Assembly (NCBI RefSeq): GCF_015680235.1 | Contig: NZ_JADLJL010000022.1 | Span: forward strand, 21,907-85,906 | Reading direction: 5' to 3' | Source: Pseudomonas guariconensis | GTDB taxonomy: Bacteria; Pseudomonadota; Gammaproteobacteria; Pseudomonadales; Pseudomonadaceae | DNA length: 64,000 nt | Part shown: positions 1 through 8,826 of the stretch, in pieces | How the letters are laid out: each line of letters starts with the position of its first letter | How positions within the stretch are numbered: position 1 is the stretch's first letter | Notes under the pieces: model-generated | Told to the model about the DNA's origin: nothing | The model's input: only the letters and a program-made list of their open reading frames with translations | The model's database searches: none | Made by a program: the position numbers and the translations under genes

Positions 1-1
1 C

Positions 2-481
2 ATCACCCTGGAAAACCAGCGTGAAGTCGGCGGCGAACCGGTGGCCGACCTGCGCGTGCGCGGTGCCAAGCTCAAGGGTATCGACATTCCCGAAGCCCTC
101 GTACCGCTGGCCATCGACGAGTTCCCAGTGCTGTTCGTCGCCGCGGCCTGCGCCGAAGGGCGCACCGTGCTGCGTGGCGCCGAGGAGCTGCGGGTCAAGG
201 AGTCGGACCGCATCCAGGTCATGGCCGACGGCCTGCTGACCCTGGGCGTGAAGTGCCAGCCGACCCCGGACGGCATCATCATCGACGGCGGCCAGATCGG
301 CGGCGGCGAAGTCCATGGCCACGGCGACCACCGCATCGCCATGGCCTTCAGCGTCGCCTCGCTGCGTGCCAGCGCGCCGATCCGCATCCATGACTGCGCC
401 AACGTCGCCACCTCGTTCCCCAACTTCCTGGCGCTGTGCGCCGAAGTCGGTATCCGCGTCGCAGAAGAGGGCAAGCCGTGA
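2..481 (+). CDS. aroA: 3-phosphoshikimate 1-carboxyvinyltransferase (EPSP synthase), C-terminal part
   Basis: The reading frame enters from the left edge and runs 159 codons to TGA, so the N-terminus is outside the window. EPSP synthase joins shikimate-3-phosphate and phosphoenolpyruvate in the shikimate pathway. The visible part carries the family's C-terminal signatures: an acidic DEFPVL segment, the RVKESDRI motif near codon 67 and the GDHRIAMAF motif near codon 110. In Pseudomonas this domain is usually fused behind a prephenate dehydrogenase (TyrA); that cannot be checked here. Its stop overlaps the GTG start of cmk, indicating translational coupling. The family call is firm; the fusion is an expectation from related genomes. 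Confidence 0.95.
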   Translation: MTLENQREVGGEPVADLRVRGAKLKGIDIPEALVPLAIDEFPVLFVAAACAEGRTVLRGAEELRVKESDRIQVMADGLLTLGVKCQPTPDGIIIDGGQIGGGEVHGHGDHRIAMAFSVASLRASAPIRIHDCANVATSFPNFLALCAEVGIRVAEEGKP

Positions 482-1164
482 ATTCCCAAGCGCCGGTCAT
501 CACCATCGATGGGCCAAGCGGCTCGGGCAAGGGCACCGTTGCCGGCATCCTCGCCCGCGAGCTGGGCTGGAGGCTGCTGGACTCCGGCGCCCTGTACCGC
601 CTGCTGGCTTTCAACGCCACCAACCACGGCGTCGACCTGACCAACGAAGAGCTGCTCAAGGCCCTGGCCGCCCATCTGGATGTGCAGTTCATCGCCGCAC
701 AACCGGGTAAGCTTCAGCAGATCATTCTCGAGGGTGAGGATGTCAGCAACGTGATTCGCACCGAAACAGTCGGCGCCGGCGCCTCCATGGTCGCCTCCCT
801 GCCGGCGGTGCGCGAAGCGCTGCTGCAGCGCCAGCGCGCCTTCCGCGAAGCCCCCGGGTTGATCGCCGATGGCCGCGACATGGGCACCGTGGTGTTCCCG
901 GACGCGCCCTTGAAAGTGTTCCTCACCGCCAGTGCGGAGGAGCGCGCACGACGTCGTTATTTGCAGTTGAAGGGCAAAGGCGATGATGTTAGTCTGGCGA
1001 GTCTGCTGGATGAGATCCGTGCGCGCGATGAGCGCGACACCCAGCGTGCGGTGGCCCCGTTGAAACCAGCGGCCGATGCCATCCAGTTGGACTCCACCGA
1101 GTTGTCCATCGAGCAGGTGTTGCAACGTATCAGGAGCGAGCTCGCCCAGCGCGATTTGCTCTGA
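478..1164 (+). CDS. cmk: cytidylate kinase
   Basis: A 228-residue nucleoside monophosphate kinase that phosphorylates CMP and dCMP in the cytoplasm. The P-loop GPSGSGKGT lies at residues 12-20, and the DSGALYR and DGRDMGTVVFPDA segments typical of bacterial CMP kinases follow. I choose GTG at 478 because it overlaps the aroA stop (GTGA) and gives the normal family length; an upstream ATG in the same frame would add about 14 basic residues that look like read-through of aroA sequence. The gene lies in the conserved order aroA-cmk-rpsA. Confidence 0.95.
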   Translation: MNSQAPVITIDGPSGSGKGTVAGILARELGWRLLDSGALYRLLAFNATNHGVDLTNEELLKALAAHLDVQFIAAQPGKLQQIILEGEDVSNVIRTETVGAGASMVASLPAVREALLQRQRAFREAPGLIADGRDMGTVVFPDAPLKVFLTASAEERARRRYLQLKGKGDDVSLASLLDEIRARDERDTQRAVAPLKPAADAIQLDSTELSIEQVLQRIRSELAQRDLL

Positions 1165-1229
1165 TAACCAGGGAAGCAGGCAGGGTCACCAGTCAACGTC
1201 CTGCCGGCTTTCCTTTATATGAACGAAAC

Positions 1230-1270
1230 CCACATTGTCTGGAATGTGGCTATGGGCGTCTGTTTCGCCC
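1230..1270 (+). promoter_or_regulatory. two hairpins in the rpsA leader
   Basis: Two consecutive stems lie between cmk and rpsA: CCACATT/AATGTGG (1230-1236 with 1243-1249) and GGGCG/CGCCC (1254-1258 with 1266-1270). They end just before the AGGAAT ribosome site of rpsA. In E. coli, S1 represses its own translation through a structured leader; these stems could serve the same purpose, but that is inference. Confidence 0.4.
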
Positions 1271-1288
1271 GAATCTACAGGAATTAAA

Positions 1289-2965
1289 ATGAGCGAAAGC
1301 TTTGCAGAACTCTTTGAAGAAAGCCTGAAAACCCTCAATCTTCAGCCGGGCGCGATCATCACCGGTATCGTTGTCGACATCGACGGCGACTGGGTTACCG
1401 TTCACGCTGGCCTGAAGTCCGAGGGCGTCATCCCGCTCGAGCAGTTCATCAACGAAGCTGGCGAGCTGACCATCAAGGTCGGTGACGAAGTTCACGTTGC
1501 GCTGGACGCGGTCGAAGACGGCTTTGGCGAAACCAAGCTGTCCCGTGAAAAAGCCAAGCGCGCCGAGTGCTGGATTGTTCTGGAAGCAGCTTTCGCCGCC
1601 GAAGAAGTGGTCAAGGGCGTTATCAACGGTAAGGTTAAGGGCGGCTTCACTGTCGACGTTAACGGCATCCGTGCGTTCCTGCCGGGCTCCCTGGTCGATG
1701 TCCGCCCTGTGCGCGACACCACCCACCTGGAAGGCAAAGAGCTGGAGTTCAAGGTCATCAAGCTGGACCAGAAGCGCAACAACGTTGTCGTTTCCCGTCG
1801 CAGCGTGCTGGAAGCCGAGAACAGCGCCGAGCGCGAAGCCCTGCTGGAAACCCTGCAGGAAGGCCAACAGGTCAAGGGTATCGTCAAGAACCTCACCGAC
1901 TACGGCGCCTTCGTGGACCTGGGCGGTATCGACGGCCTGCTGCACATCACCGACATGGCTTGGAAGCGCATCAAGCACCCGTCGGAAATCGTCAACGTTG
2001 GTGACGAAGTCGACGTTCGCGTCCTGAAGTTCGACCGTGAGCGCAACCGCGTTTCGCTGGGTCTGAAGCAAATGGGCGAAGATCCGTGGGTAGCTATCAC
2101 TGCCCGCTACCCAGAAGGTACCCGCGTACAGGCTCGCGTGACCAACCTGACCGACTACGGCTGCTTCGCTGAGCTGGAAGAAGGCGTTGAAGGTCTGGTA
2201 CACGTTTCCGAAATGGACTGGACCAACAAGAACATCCACCCGTCGAAAGTCGTTCAGGTTGGCGACGAAGTGGAAGTCATGGTTCTGGACATCGACGAAG
2301 AGCGTCGTCGTATCTCCCTGGGCATCAAGCAGTGCAAGTCCAACCCATGGGAAGACTTCTCCAGCCAGTTCAACAAAGGTGACAAGATCACCGGTACCAT
2401 CAAGTCGATCACCGACTTCGGTATCTTCATTGGCCTGGACGGCGGCATCGACGGTCTGGTTCACCTGTCCGACATCTCCTGGAACGAGTCCGGCGAAGAA
2501 GCCGTACGTCGCTTCAAGAAGGGCGACGAGCTGGAAACCGTCATCCTGTCGGTCGACCCAGAGCGCGAGCGTATCTCCCTGGGTATCAAGCAACTGGAAG
2601 ACGATCCGTTCTCCAACTTCGTTGCTCTGAACGACAAGGGCGCTATCGTCAAGGGTACCGTCAAGGAAGTTGACGCCAAAGGCGCCATCGTCACCCTGGC
2701 CGACGACATCGAAGCTACTCTGAAGGCTTCCGAAATCAGCCGTGACCGCGTTGAAGACGCGCGTAACGTCCTGAAGGAAGGCGACGAGATCGAAGCCAAG
2801 ATCATCAGCGTTGACCGCAAGTCCCGCGTCATCAGCCTGTCCATCAAGTCGAAGGACGACGCTGAAGAGCGCGAAGCTATCCAGAGCCTGAAAAACGCTC
2901 CGGAAGCTGCTGCCGACACAACCATGGCCGCGCTGCTGCGCGAAGCGATGGCCAAGCAGAACTAA
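1289..2965 (+). CDS. rpsA: 30S ribosomal protein S1
   Basis: A 558-residue protein made of six S1 RNA-binding repeats; the recurring pattern V.N.TDYG.F..L.GGIDGLLH..D..W is easily seen from about residue 190 onward. S1 brings mRNA to the 30S subunit. ATG 1289 is preceded by CAGGAAT and begins MSESFAELFEES, the usual start; earlier in-frame codons (from 1235) fall in the leader. Codon use is strongly biased toward preferred codons, as expected for a highly expressed gene. A strong intrinsic terminator follows directly. Confidence 0.98.
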   Translation: MSESFAELFEESLKTLNLQPGAIITGIVVDIDGDWVTVHAGLKSEGVIPLEQFINEAGELTIKVGDEVHVALDAVEDGFGETKLSREKAKRAECWIVLEAAFAAEEVVKGVINGKVKGGFTVDVNGIRAFLPGSLVDVRPVRDTTHLEGKELEFKVIKLDQKRNNVVVSRRSVLEAENSAEREALLETLQEGQQVKGIVKNLTDYGAFVDLGGIDGLLHITDMAWKRIKHPSEIVNVGDEVDVRVLKFDRERNRVSLGLKQMGEDPWVAITARYPEGTRVQARVTNLTDYGCFAELEEGVEGLVHVSEMDWTNKNIHPSKVVQVGDEVEVMVLDIDEERRRISLGIKQCKSNPWEDFSSQFNKGDKITGTIKSITDFGIFIGLDGGIDGLVHLSDISWNESGEEAVRRFKKGDELETVILSVDPERERISLGIKQLEDDPFSNFVALNDKGAIVKGTVKEVDAKGAIVTLADDIEATLKASEISRDRVEDARNVLKEGDEIEAKIISVDRKSRVISLSIKSKDDAEEREAIQSLKNAPEAAADTTMAALLREAMAKQN

Positions 2966-2981
2966 GTTCTGTTTGATCGGT

Positions 2982-3017
2982 AAAAAGGGGCGACCTTCGG
3001 GTCGCCCCTTTTTTTTG
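2982..3017 (+). terminator. rho-independent terminator of rpsA
   Basis: The stem AAGGGGCGACC/GGTCGCCCCTT with a TTCGG-type loop is followed by a run of eight T residues, 16 bases after the rpsA stop. The A-run before the stem would let it work in both directions. Confidence 0.95.
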
Positions 3018-3040
3018 CCCTTCCCACGCTACCCCCCCCC

Positions 3041-3066
3041 TGTGGGAGCGGGCTTGCCCCGCGATA
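3041..3066. repeat. single REP element
   Basis: A TGTGGGAGCGGGCTTGCCCCGCGAT unit, the Pseudomonas REP consensus. The rest of the 324-base gap between rpsA and ihfB (to 3289) has no gene. It ends in an AT-rich stretch that probably holds the ihfB promoter (a TTCAAA and a TACAAA box lie 15 bases apart near 3220-3245, with sub-optimal spacing). Confidence 0.85.
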
Positions 3067-3289
3067 ACGCCCGCCCAAGCGCCACTGTTCACGTCCCTTC
3101 CACGCCCAGCCCGCGCAGCCAGCCCATCACCCAGCCTCCCTACGCTCAAGTCCCTCTACCACTCGGGTTCGCGCCCCACCCATTCTTGAATTTTTTTATC
3201 AAGTCAAGATCCACCCTGTTCAAATCTCCCAGAGCGTGCTACAAACTGGTTAAGCAATGATCTAGCTGCTTGATAACGAAGGGAAAAAT

Positions 3290-3592
3290 ATGACGAAGTC
3301 GGAGCTGATCGAACGTATTGTCACCCATCAAGGGCTGCTCTCGTCCAAGGACGTGGAGTTGGCCATCAAGACCATGCTTGAACAGATGTCCCAATGCCTG
3401 GCCACCGGCGATCGCATCGAGATCCGCGGCTTTGGCAGCTTTTCCTTGCACTACCGCTCACCCCGCGTAGGTCGCAACCCCAAGACCGGTCAGTCGGTGA
3501 GCCTTGAAGGCAAGTACGTACCGCACTTCAAGCCCGGCAAGGAACTGCGTGACCGCGTTAACGAAGACGAACAAGAACACGCCCACACCTGA
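3290..3592 (+). CDS. ihfB: integration host factor subunit beta
   Basis: A 100-residue HU/IHF-family DNA-bending protein. MTKSELIERI at the start, the GFGSF turn near residue 48 and the GRNPKTG beta-arm tip at residues 61-67 (with the intercalating proline) identify IHF-beta. It dimerises with IHF-alpha and bends DNA at promoters and recombination sites. An AGGGAAAA site precedes the ATG. The order rpsA-ihfB-lapA-wzz is the conserved left edge of the Pseudomonas O-antigen locus. Confidence 0.97.
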   Translation: MTKSELIERIVTHQGLLSSKDVELAIKTMLEQMSQCLATGDRIEIRGFGSFSLHYRSPRVGRNPKTGQSVSLEGKYVPHFKPGKELRDRVNEDEQEHAHT

Positions 3593-3612
3593 GGGGCAGA
3601 AGGAGCAGTCTG

Positions 3613-3876
3613 ATGCGTAACCTCAAGCGCGCCTTGGCGGCGTTGTTCGTGCTGCTGTTGGCGGCCGTGGTGCTGTTCTTCGTTTTGGAGAACCAGCAAA
3701 CCGTCTCCCTGGTCCTGTTCGGCTGGGCCGCCCCCGCCGTCCCAGTCGCCGTCTTGGTCATCGCCGCCCTGGTCATCGGCCTCGCCGTCGGCCCACTGCT
3801 CGGCGCCTACGGCGTGCTGCGCAGCAAGCGCAAAATCCGCGCCTCCGCCCGCCAGGCCGCCCTGTCCGGTAACTGA
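3613..3876 (+). CDS. lapA: LapA-domain (DUF1049) inner-membrane protein
   Basis: An 87-residue protein with two hydrophobic segments (about residues 6-26 and 38-62) separated by ENQQTVSLVLFGW, the characteristic LapA motif. A basic cytoplasmic tail (RSKRKIRASARQ) follows. The E. coli homologue works with LapB in controlling LpxC and LPS assembly. It starts 20 bases after ihfB with an AGGAG site, so the two are likely co-transcribed. lapB is not next door here. The symbol is used in the LPS-assembly sense, not for the Pseudomonas adhesin LapA. Confidence 0.85.
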   Translation: MRNLKRALAALFVLLLAAVVLFFVLENQQTVSLVLFGWAAPAVPVAVLVIAALVIGLAVGPLLGAYGVLRSKRKIRASARQAALSGN

Positions 3877-4009
3877 CACCACCTCCCGCACAGCCCAAAC
3901 CCACCTCGACTCCGTGGGTGCGGGCTTGGCCTCTCCCATCCCCCAACATTCCCCTGGCCCCACAATTCCCCATCAATCAAAGACTTCCTGCACTCTCTAG
4001 CGCTGCCCC

Positions 4010-4246
4010 CTGAAAGACAACCCACCCCTTCGGCTGCGCTTCCAAGCAGAAAACCAACGGCTAACGCTGCTCTTATGGGAGATCACCCAGCCCTTTGAGC
4101 TGCGCTGTCGCGCAGAGAACAAACAGCCGGTGCTGATCCTCTGTGGTAGATCACCCAGCCTTTCGGCCTGCGCTGATACAGAGAACAACGCACCTCTGTG
4201 GGAGCGGGCTTGTCCCGCGATCAAGGGCGAAGCCCTTGCCAGGCAG
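4010..4246. repeat. tandem array of a REP-associated repeat plus one REP
   Basis: Three degenerate copies of a ~45-bp unit (GATCACCCAGCCCTTTGAG..TGCGCTGTCGCGCAGAGAAC in its best form, 4076-4122) follow each other at about 66-base spacing (about 4010-4060, 4076-4122 and 4142-4190). A REP unit (4196-4246) with its CAAGGGCGAAGCCCTTG extension comes next. This fills most of the 560-base gene-free gap 3877-4436; the remainder (4247-4436) shows nothing beyond a ribosome site for the next gene. Confidence 0.7.
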
Positions 4247-4436
4247 CATCAATATCGCCCCCTGCCCAATCGCAAAACAAATCGAACCGCCGCACCACTC
4301 AGCCGCCCATGACAAACACCCACCAAACAATCTAGGAAGCGTCCTACACCAACATGGGAAATCTACGCTGTAACTGCATCCAAACCCCATGGACTAATAG
4401 CCCACCCCACATCCTGACAGGGAAGCTTTCACCGGT

Positions 4437-5894
4437 ATGGACTACCCCAGCCTCTCACACCACGGCGGCACCCGCAGCATCACCGGCTCCTGCCACCAGC
4501 TCCACCTCGACGCCACCACCAGCCTGTTGATCGACTGCGGCCTCGAACAAGGCGCCGACGCACCCCCGGGCGACACCCAAGCCACCCCCGTCGGCTTCGA
4601 CATCACCGGCATCCAGGCCCTGATCATCACCCACGTCCACCTCGACCATGTCGGCCGCATCCCCGCACTCTTGGCCGCAGGCTTCCACGGCCCGATCCTG
4701 TGCAGCGAACCCTCCGCAAAACTCCTGCCCCTCATCCTCGAAGACGCCTACCGCCTCGGCATCTCCAACGACCCCGCCGAGATCGCCCGCTTCCTGGAAA
4801 TCATCCGCCGCCGGCTCGTCCCGCTGCCGTACGAGCAATGGCACAGCGTCACCAGAACTCCCACCCTCGAATGCCGCATCCGCCTCCAGCGCGCCGGGCA
4901 TCTGCTGGGTTCTGCCTATGTCGAATGCGACGTCCGCTACCCCCAACGAACAAGCGATACCCGCGTCGTCTTCTCAGGCGACCTCGGCGCCCCCGGCAGC
5001 CCGCTCTTGCGCCCGGTACAGCCACCCGAACGCGCCGACATCCTGGTGCTCGAAAGCACCTACGGCGACCGCCTGCACCCTGACCGCAGCGAACGCCAAC
5101 AGCGCCTGGAAGCCGCCATCGACCGCGCCCTCGCAGACCAGGGCACCGTCCTCATCCCTGCGTTCAGCCTCGGCCGAACACAGGAACTGCTCTACGAGCT
5201 GGAAGACATCCTCCACCGCAAGGCCCTCCTGACCGAAACAGAAAACCCCGGCACCGACCCGCTGGACTGGTCGCAACTGCCCATCATCCTCGACTCCCCA
5301 TTGGCCCAGCGCGTAACCCAGGCCTACCGCGAGCTGCACGACTACTGGAACAGCGAAGCCAGACAACGCCTAGGCAAAGGCCGTAAGCCCCTGGGCTTCA
5401 GCCAACTGATCTGTGTCGATACCCACGCCAAGCACCAACAGGTAGTCAATTACCTCAAGAGCACCGGCCGACCCGCCATCGTCATCGCCGGCAATGGCAT
5501 GTGCTCGGGCGGGCGCATCGTCAACTACCTGAAAGCCATGCTCGACGATCCCCGGCATGAAGTGATGTTCGTGGGCTACCAGGCCAGGGGTACGCCGGGT
5601 GCGGTGATCCAGGCCAGCCGTGGCGCGCAGAGGCCTGCATGGGTCGAACTGGATCAAGTGCGCTATGAAATACGTGCGAAGGTGATGACGCTCGAAGGGT
5701 ATTCGGCGCATGCGGACCGGGCAGGGTTGGTGCAGTTTGCCCTGGGCCAGGGTGAGCCAACGAGGCGTGTTGTGCTGGTGCATGGAGAGGGGAGGGCGAA
5801 GCAGGCCTTGGCCGGAGCCTTGCGGCAACGCTACGAGGCGTTGGGATGTGAGCTGACCGTCACAATCCCGGGGTGCCGTCTGGCGGCCCTGTGA
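4437..5894 (+). CDS. metallo-beta-lactamase-fold RNA hydrolase with beta-CASP domain
   Basis: A 485-residue protein of the CPSF73/RNase J-like branch of MBL nucleases. The zinc motif HVHLDH is at residues 66-71. Further metal-site blocks are FSGDLGAPGSPLL and LESTYGDR near residues 180-215, then the beta-CASP segments SLGRTQELLYEL, GNGMCSGGRIVNYLK and GYSAHADR near residue 425. Proteins of this form process RNA, but substrates of the bacterial single-gene versions are mostly unknown. It stands alone between the repeat array and the O-antigen locus; the first half is unusually rich in C-ending codons while the second half is more mixed. No link to polysaccharide synthesis is evident. Confidence 0.85.
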   Translation: MDYPSLSHHGGTRSITGSCHQLHLDATTSLLIDCGLEQGADAPPGDTQATPVGFDITGIQALIITHVHLDHVGRIPALLAAGFHGPILCSEPSAKLLPLILEDAYRLGISNDPAEIARFLEIIRRRLVPLPYEQWHSVTRTPTLECRIRLQRAGHLLGSAYVECDVRYPQRTSDTRVVFSGDLGAPGSPLLRPVQPPERADILVLESTYGDRLHPDRSERQQRLEAAIDRALADQGTVLIPAFSLGRTQELLYELEDILHRKALLTETENPGTDPLDWSQLPIILDSPLAQRVTQAYRELHDYWNSEARQRLGKGRKPLGFSQLICVDTHAKHQQVVNYLKSTGRPAIVIAGNGMCSGGRIVNYLKAMLDDPRHEVMFVGYQARGTPGAVIQASRGAQRPAWVELDQVRYEIRAKVMTLEGYSAHADRAGLVQFALGQGEPTRRVVLVHGEGRAKQALAGALRQRYEALGCELTVTIPGCRLAAL

Positions 5895-6092
5895 ATTTTG
5901 GTCGGAAACCGGGGAACTTCTTTGGTCGGGTTCCCTCTACTGCTGATTAATGCTTAAGGCGTAAGGCGATTCTTGAGCGTGTTGGCAAATTGACGCTACG
6001 CTTCAGTTGAGTGGCTCGCGTGACCGACAGACGGTCGGTTGATGGGCTACCGGAGCATGCGGATAGACGTGACCCAAGGAAAAACAGAATAG

Positions 6093-7157
6093 ATGCGCAA
6101 CGAACCTGAGCGCCTGAGTAGTACTGGTGACGAGATTGACCTTTTTGAGCTGATCGAGGGGTTGTGGAAGCAGAAGGTGCTGATAATCGTGACGACCGTG
6201 GTCGTGACGGCGATTGCGGTGGCGTATGCGTTTCTGGCTAAGCCTGTGTATGAGGCGAAGGTTTTTGTTCAGCCGCCTACACAGAATGACATCGCGCAGT
6301 TGAACTATGGGCGTGGTGGGACCTCTGGTTTGAATATGCTTTCTGTTAAAGATGTTTATGAAATCTATTTGCGAAATCTCCAATCTGAATCATTGCGGCG
6401 AGAGTTCTTTCGAAGCGTTTATTTGCCGAGCTTAAATAAGGAAGAGCGTAACGGGTCGCAAGATGAATTGTATGGAAAATTTCAAGAAGTATTGTCCTTG
6501 GGGCTAGCATCCAAGGATACACCGAGTCGTTTTTTTGTAAAGGCGAAATTGTCGAATCCTCAGCTAGCTGCTGAATGGGTAGTTCTCTATCTTGAAATGG
6601 CTGGGCGCCGAAGTAGTATTGAAGTAGTTAGGGATGTCAAAGCGGATGCGACAGTTAAGGCCAATAACTTAGAGCAGCAAATTAACGCAGCTCTTGAAAG
6701 CGCTCGAAAACAGCGCGAGGACCAAATTATTCAACTGTCCGAAGCCTTAAAGATAGCCAGGTCTATCGGATTAGAGCGACCACCGATTATTTCAAATAGC
6801 CTAGCAAATGAAGTGTCTGCAGGAATGGATGGTTCATTGACCTACATGAGAGGTAGCAAAGCTTTAGAGGCCGAAATAGATAACTTGAGGAAGCGCATAT
6901 CTGATGATCCATTTGTTAAAAACCTACGACAACGACAAGAGGCGCAGGCCTTCTACCGATCACTGGAAATTGATCCCAGCATTATTCAAGTATATCGGCA
7001 GGATGGGGCTATTGAGTCTCCCGATAAGCCAGTAAAGCCGGAGAAATTGCTGATCGTGGTATTGGGGGCGTTGGTGGGAGGGGGATTGGGAGTGGCGCTT
7101 GGTCTGTTGCGATACCTCACAACAGGTCCTGGCGTGCGCAAGGAGAAAGAAGAGTGA
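6093..7157 (+). CDS. wzz: Wzz-family O-antigen chain-length regulator (first copy)
   Basis: A 354-residue polysaccharide co-polymerase. It has the PCP-1 layout: a short cytoplasmic head with the EIDLFELIEGLWKQK motif, TM1 at about residues 29-49, a long periplasmic helical domain with a coiled-coil stretch near 190-240, a proline-rich DKPVKPEK segment and TM2 at about 323-343. Wzz sets the number of O-units joined by Wzy. The position just downstream of ihfB matches wzz of the P. aeruginosa O-antigen cluster. The start is the ATG after CCAAGGAAAAAC. It is AT-richer than the genes to the left, marking the switch into the O-antigen region. Confidence 0.93.
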   Translation: MRNEPERLSSTGDEIDLFELIEGLWKQKVLIIVTTVVVTAIAVAYAFLAKPVYEAKVFVQPPTQNDIAQLNYGRGGTSGLNMLSVKDVYEIYLRNLQSESLRREFFRSVYLPSLNKEERNGSQDELYGKFQEVLSLGLASKDTPSRFFVKAKLSNPQLAAEWVVLYLEMAGRRSSIEVVRDVKADATVKANNLEQQINAALESARKQREDQIIQLSEALKIARSIGLERPPIISNSLANEVSAGMDGSLTYMRGSKALEAEIDNLRKRISDDPFVKNLRQRQEAQAFYRSLEIDPSIIQVYRQDGAIESPDKPVKPEKLLIVVLGALVGGGLGVALGLLRYLTTGPGVRKEKEE

Positions 7158-7334
7158 GGTGCTAACGGCCACTCGATAGCGTTTTGCTGGCGTCCGAGAT
7201 TCTGAACTGTCACAATGCTAGCCTTTGGTCCGCACGGACAGGGATAGTTCCAGCTAGTAGGCTCTAGCTGCGCGCGATGGCGGATGACTTTTCCTGTCAG
7301 GGCGGATGATTTCCGTTGACAGAAAGGCTGCTTC

Positions 7335-8684
7335 ATGATAGGCATTCATCCGAATCTGCATGCGACTCCTCACACCGAAATAGATTTTTTGGCAATGCTC
7401 CGATCAGTTTGGCGGCAAAGACTTTTGATCGGGGCTGTTGCTGTTTGTTGTACGATCACCGCAACAATGTATGCATTCAGTACGACCCCAGAATATGAAG
7501 TCAGTACTGTACTGCGACCTGCGGCCATGAAGGATTTAGACGAATTGAACCGAACACGGGTCTACTCGTTACCTCCGAATGAAGCATTGAGGCGCGTCGG
7601 ATCGGCGCTTGATTCCTATGATACCCGCTTGGGGTATTTTCGTTCTAGCTCTGCACTACAAACAGCGTTCATGAAAAATGATCGCACTTTGGAGCAGGCA
7701 TTCGAAGATTTCAACTTTAAAGCATTAAGGCTTATTCAGCCTGATCCAAAAAAAAATAATATTTTAAAAGAGTTTGTTGGATTGGAAATGCGCTATCCGG
7801 ATGGATTGGATGGAAAATCTATTTTAAATGGCCTTGTTCAATATGCCATCGAAAGTGAGCGGCAACAAATATCTAAAGATCTCCAGGTAATTATTCAAAA
7901 TCGGATAAAGGAAATTGAGGCTAAGTTAGAAGTGGCGCGTGTTGACTACTCGTCGAGTAAGGATACTCGCATCGCTGAGTTACTTGAGGCCGACACATTA
8001 AAACGAGCCAAATTGAATGATGAGCTTCGTGCATTACGCCTGCAATTAAAAGTGCGTCGCGATAATCGCATTGCACAGCTTAACGAGGCGATAGGTATCG
8101 CTCGAACACTTGGTTTAAAACGCCCTTCCACACCCTCTAGCATGGGGCAGATCGGAATAGAGTCTGCTGGCAATATCATTCGCACGGAAGTAACCAATCA
8201 ACAGATCCCTCTTTACTTTATGGGAACTGATGCATTAGAGGCTGAGCAACGAGCTTTGCGAAATCGTAACTCTGACGACTTTATGGAGCCTAGAATTGCA
8301 GAGATTCGCAAACAGTTACTACTTTTGGAAAATAATCGAAATGTTCAGGTTCTTCAGTCTAGACAAAATGAAGAACTTTTCCTTAAAGGTATTGAAAAAC
8401 TCAGGGCGGAACGTGCGCGACTAGCTAGCATTAGTACTGACATGAGTGCTCTTCAATTAGCAACAGTTGATCGGGTTGCTGTTGATCCTATAAGTCCAAT
8501 TTGGCCTAAAAAAGGTATGATATTGATACTGGGGCTCACGGTTGGTTGTGGCTTAGGTATTGTATTGGCAATGTTGCGATTCGTCATGCTAAATACATCG
8601 GGTGGTGTTAGAACAATAGAGAAAGTTTCCTCTTCTACAATTGAGTCTAAAGGGATCCATAAAGCGATTGCTATCGAGCAATAA
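7335..8684 (+). CDS. second Wzz-like chain-length regulator
   Basis: A 449-residue protein, about 95 residues longer than the first Wzz, with the same plan: the EIDFLAMLRSVWRQR head, TM1 at about residues 31-51, a periplasmic domain with long charged helices (coiled coil about 175-260 and 320-370), the DPISPIWPKKG segment and TM2 near 395-417. It lies 177 bases after wzz. Two regulators in one locus could impose two modal lengths, or one could act on another polymer. TTTTC- and AAAA-rich codon use is unlike the flanking core genes. Confidence 0.88.
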   Translation: MIGIHPNLHATPHTEIDFLAMLRSVWRQRLLIGAVAVCCTITATMYAFSTTPEYEVSTVLRPAAMKDLDELNRTRVYSLPPNEALRRVGSALDSYDTRLGYFRSSSALQTAFMKNDRTLEQAFEDFNFKALRLIQPDPKKNNILKEFVGLEMRYPDGLDGKSILNGLVQYAIESERQQISKDLQVIIQNRIKEIEAKLEVARVDYSSSKDTRIAELLEADTLKRAKLNDELRALRLQLKVRRDNRIAQLNEAIGIARTLGLKRPSTPSSMGQIGIESAGNIIRTEVTNQQIPLYFMGTDALEAEQRALRNRNSDDFMEPRIAEIRKQLLLLENNRNVQVLQSRQNEELFLKGIEKLRAERARLASISTDMSALQLATVDRVAVDPISPIWPKKGMILILGLTVGCGLGIVLAMLRFVMLNTSGGVRTIEKVSSSTIESKGIHKAIAIEQ

Positions 8685-8826
8685 GGTCGCATGAACTTTT
8701 TTGTAGAGAATCCGTAAGTTCGACAAGCCCATGTTTTAATGATTTTTATTTGTCGCGGACACAGTGATTCCACATGTCCAAATATTTGATAAAGCTAAAA
8801 ATCGTCGGTGAGTATTTTTCGGTGAT

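Noticed and set aside
1250..2593. 447-codon open frame antisense to rpsA
   Set aside because: It mirrors the rpsA codon pattern, has repeated low-complexity content mirroring the S1 repeats, and rpsA is certain.
6030..6065. CTCCGGTAGCC on the minus strand before wzz, resembling part of a JUMPStart/ops element
   Set aside because: It is in the wrong orientation for the O-antigen operon and lacks the GGCGGTAGCGT core, so I do not call an ops site.
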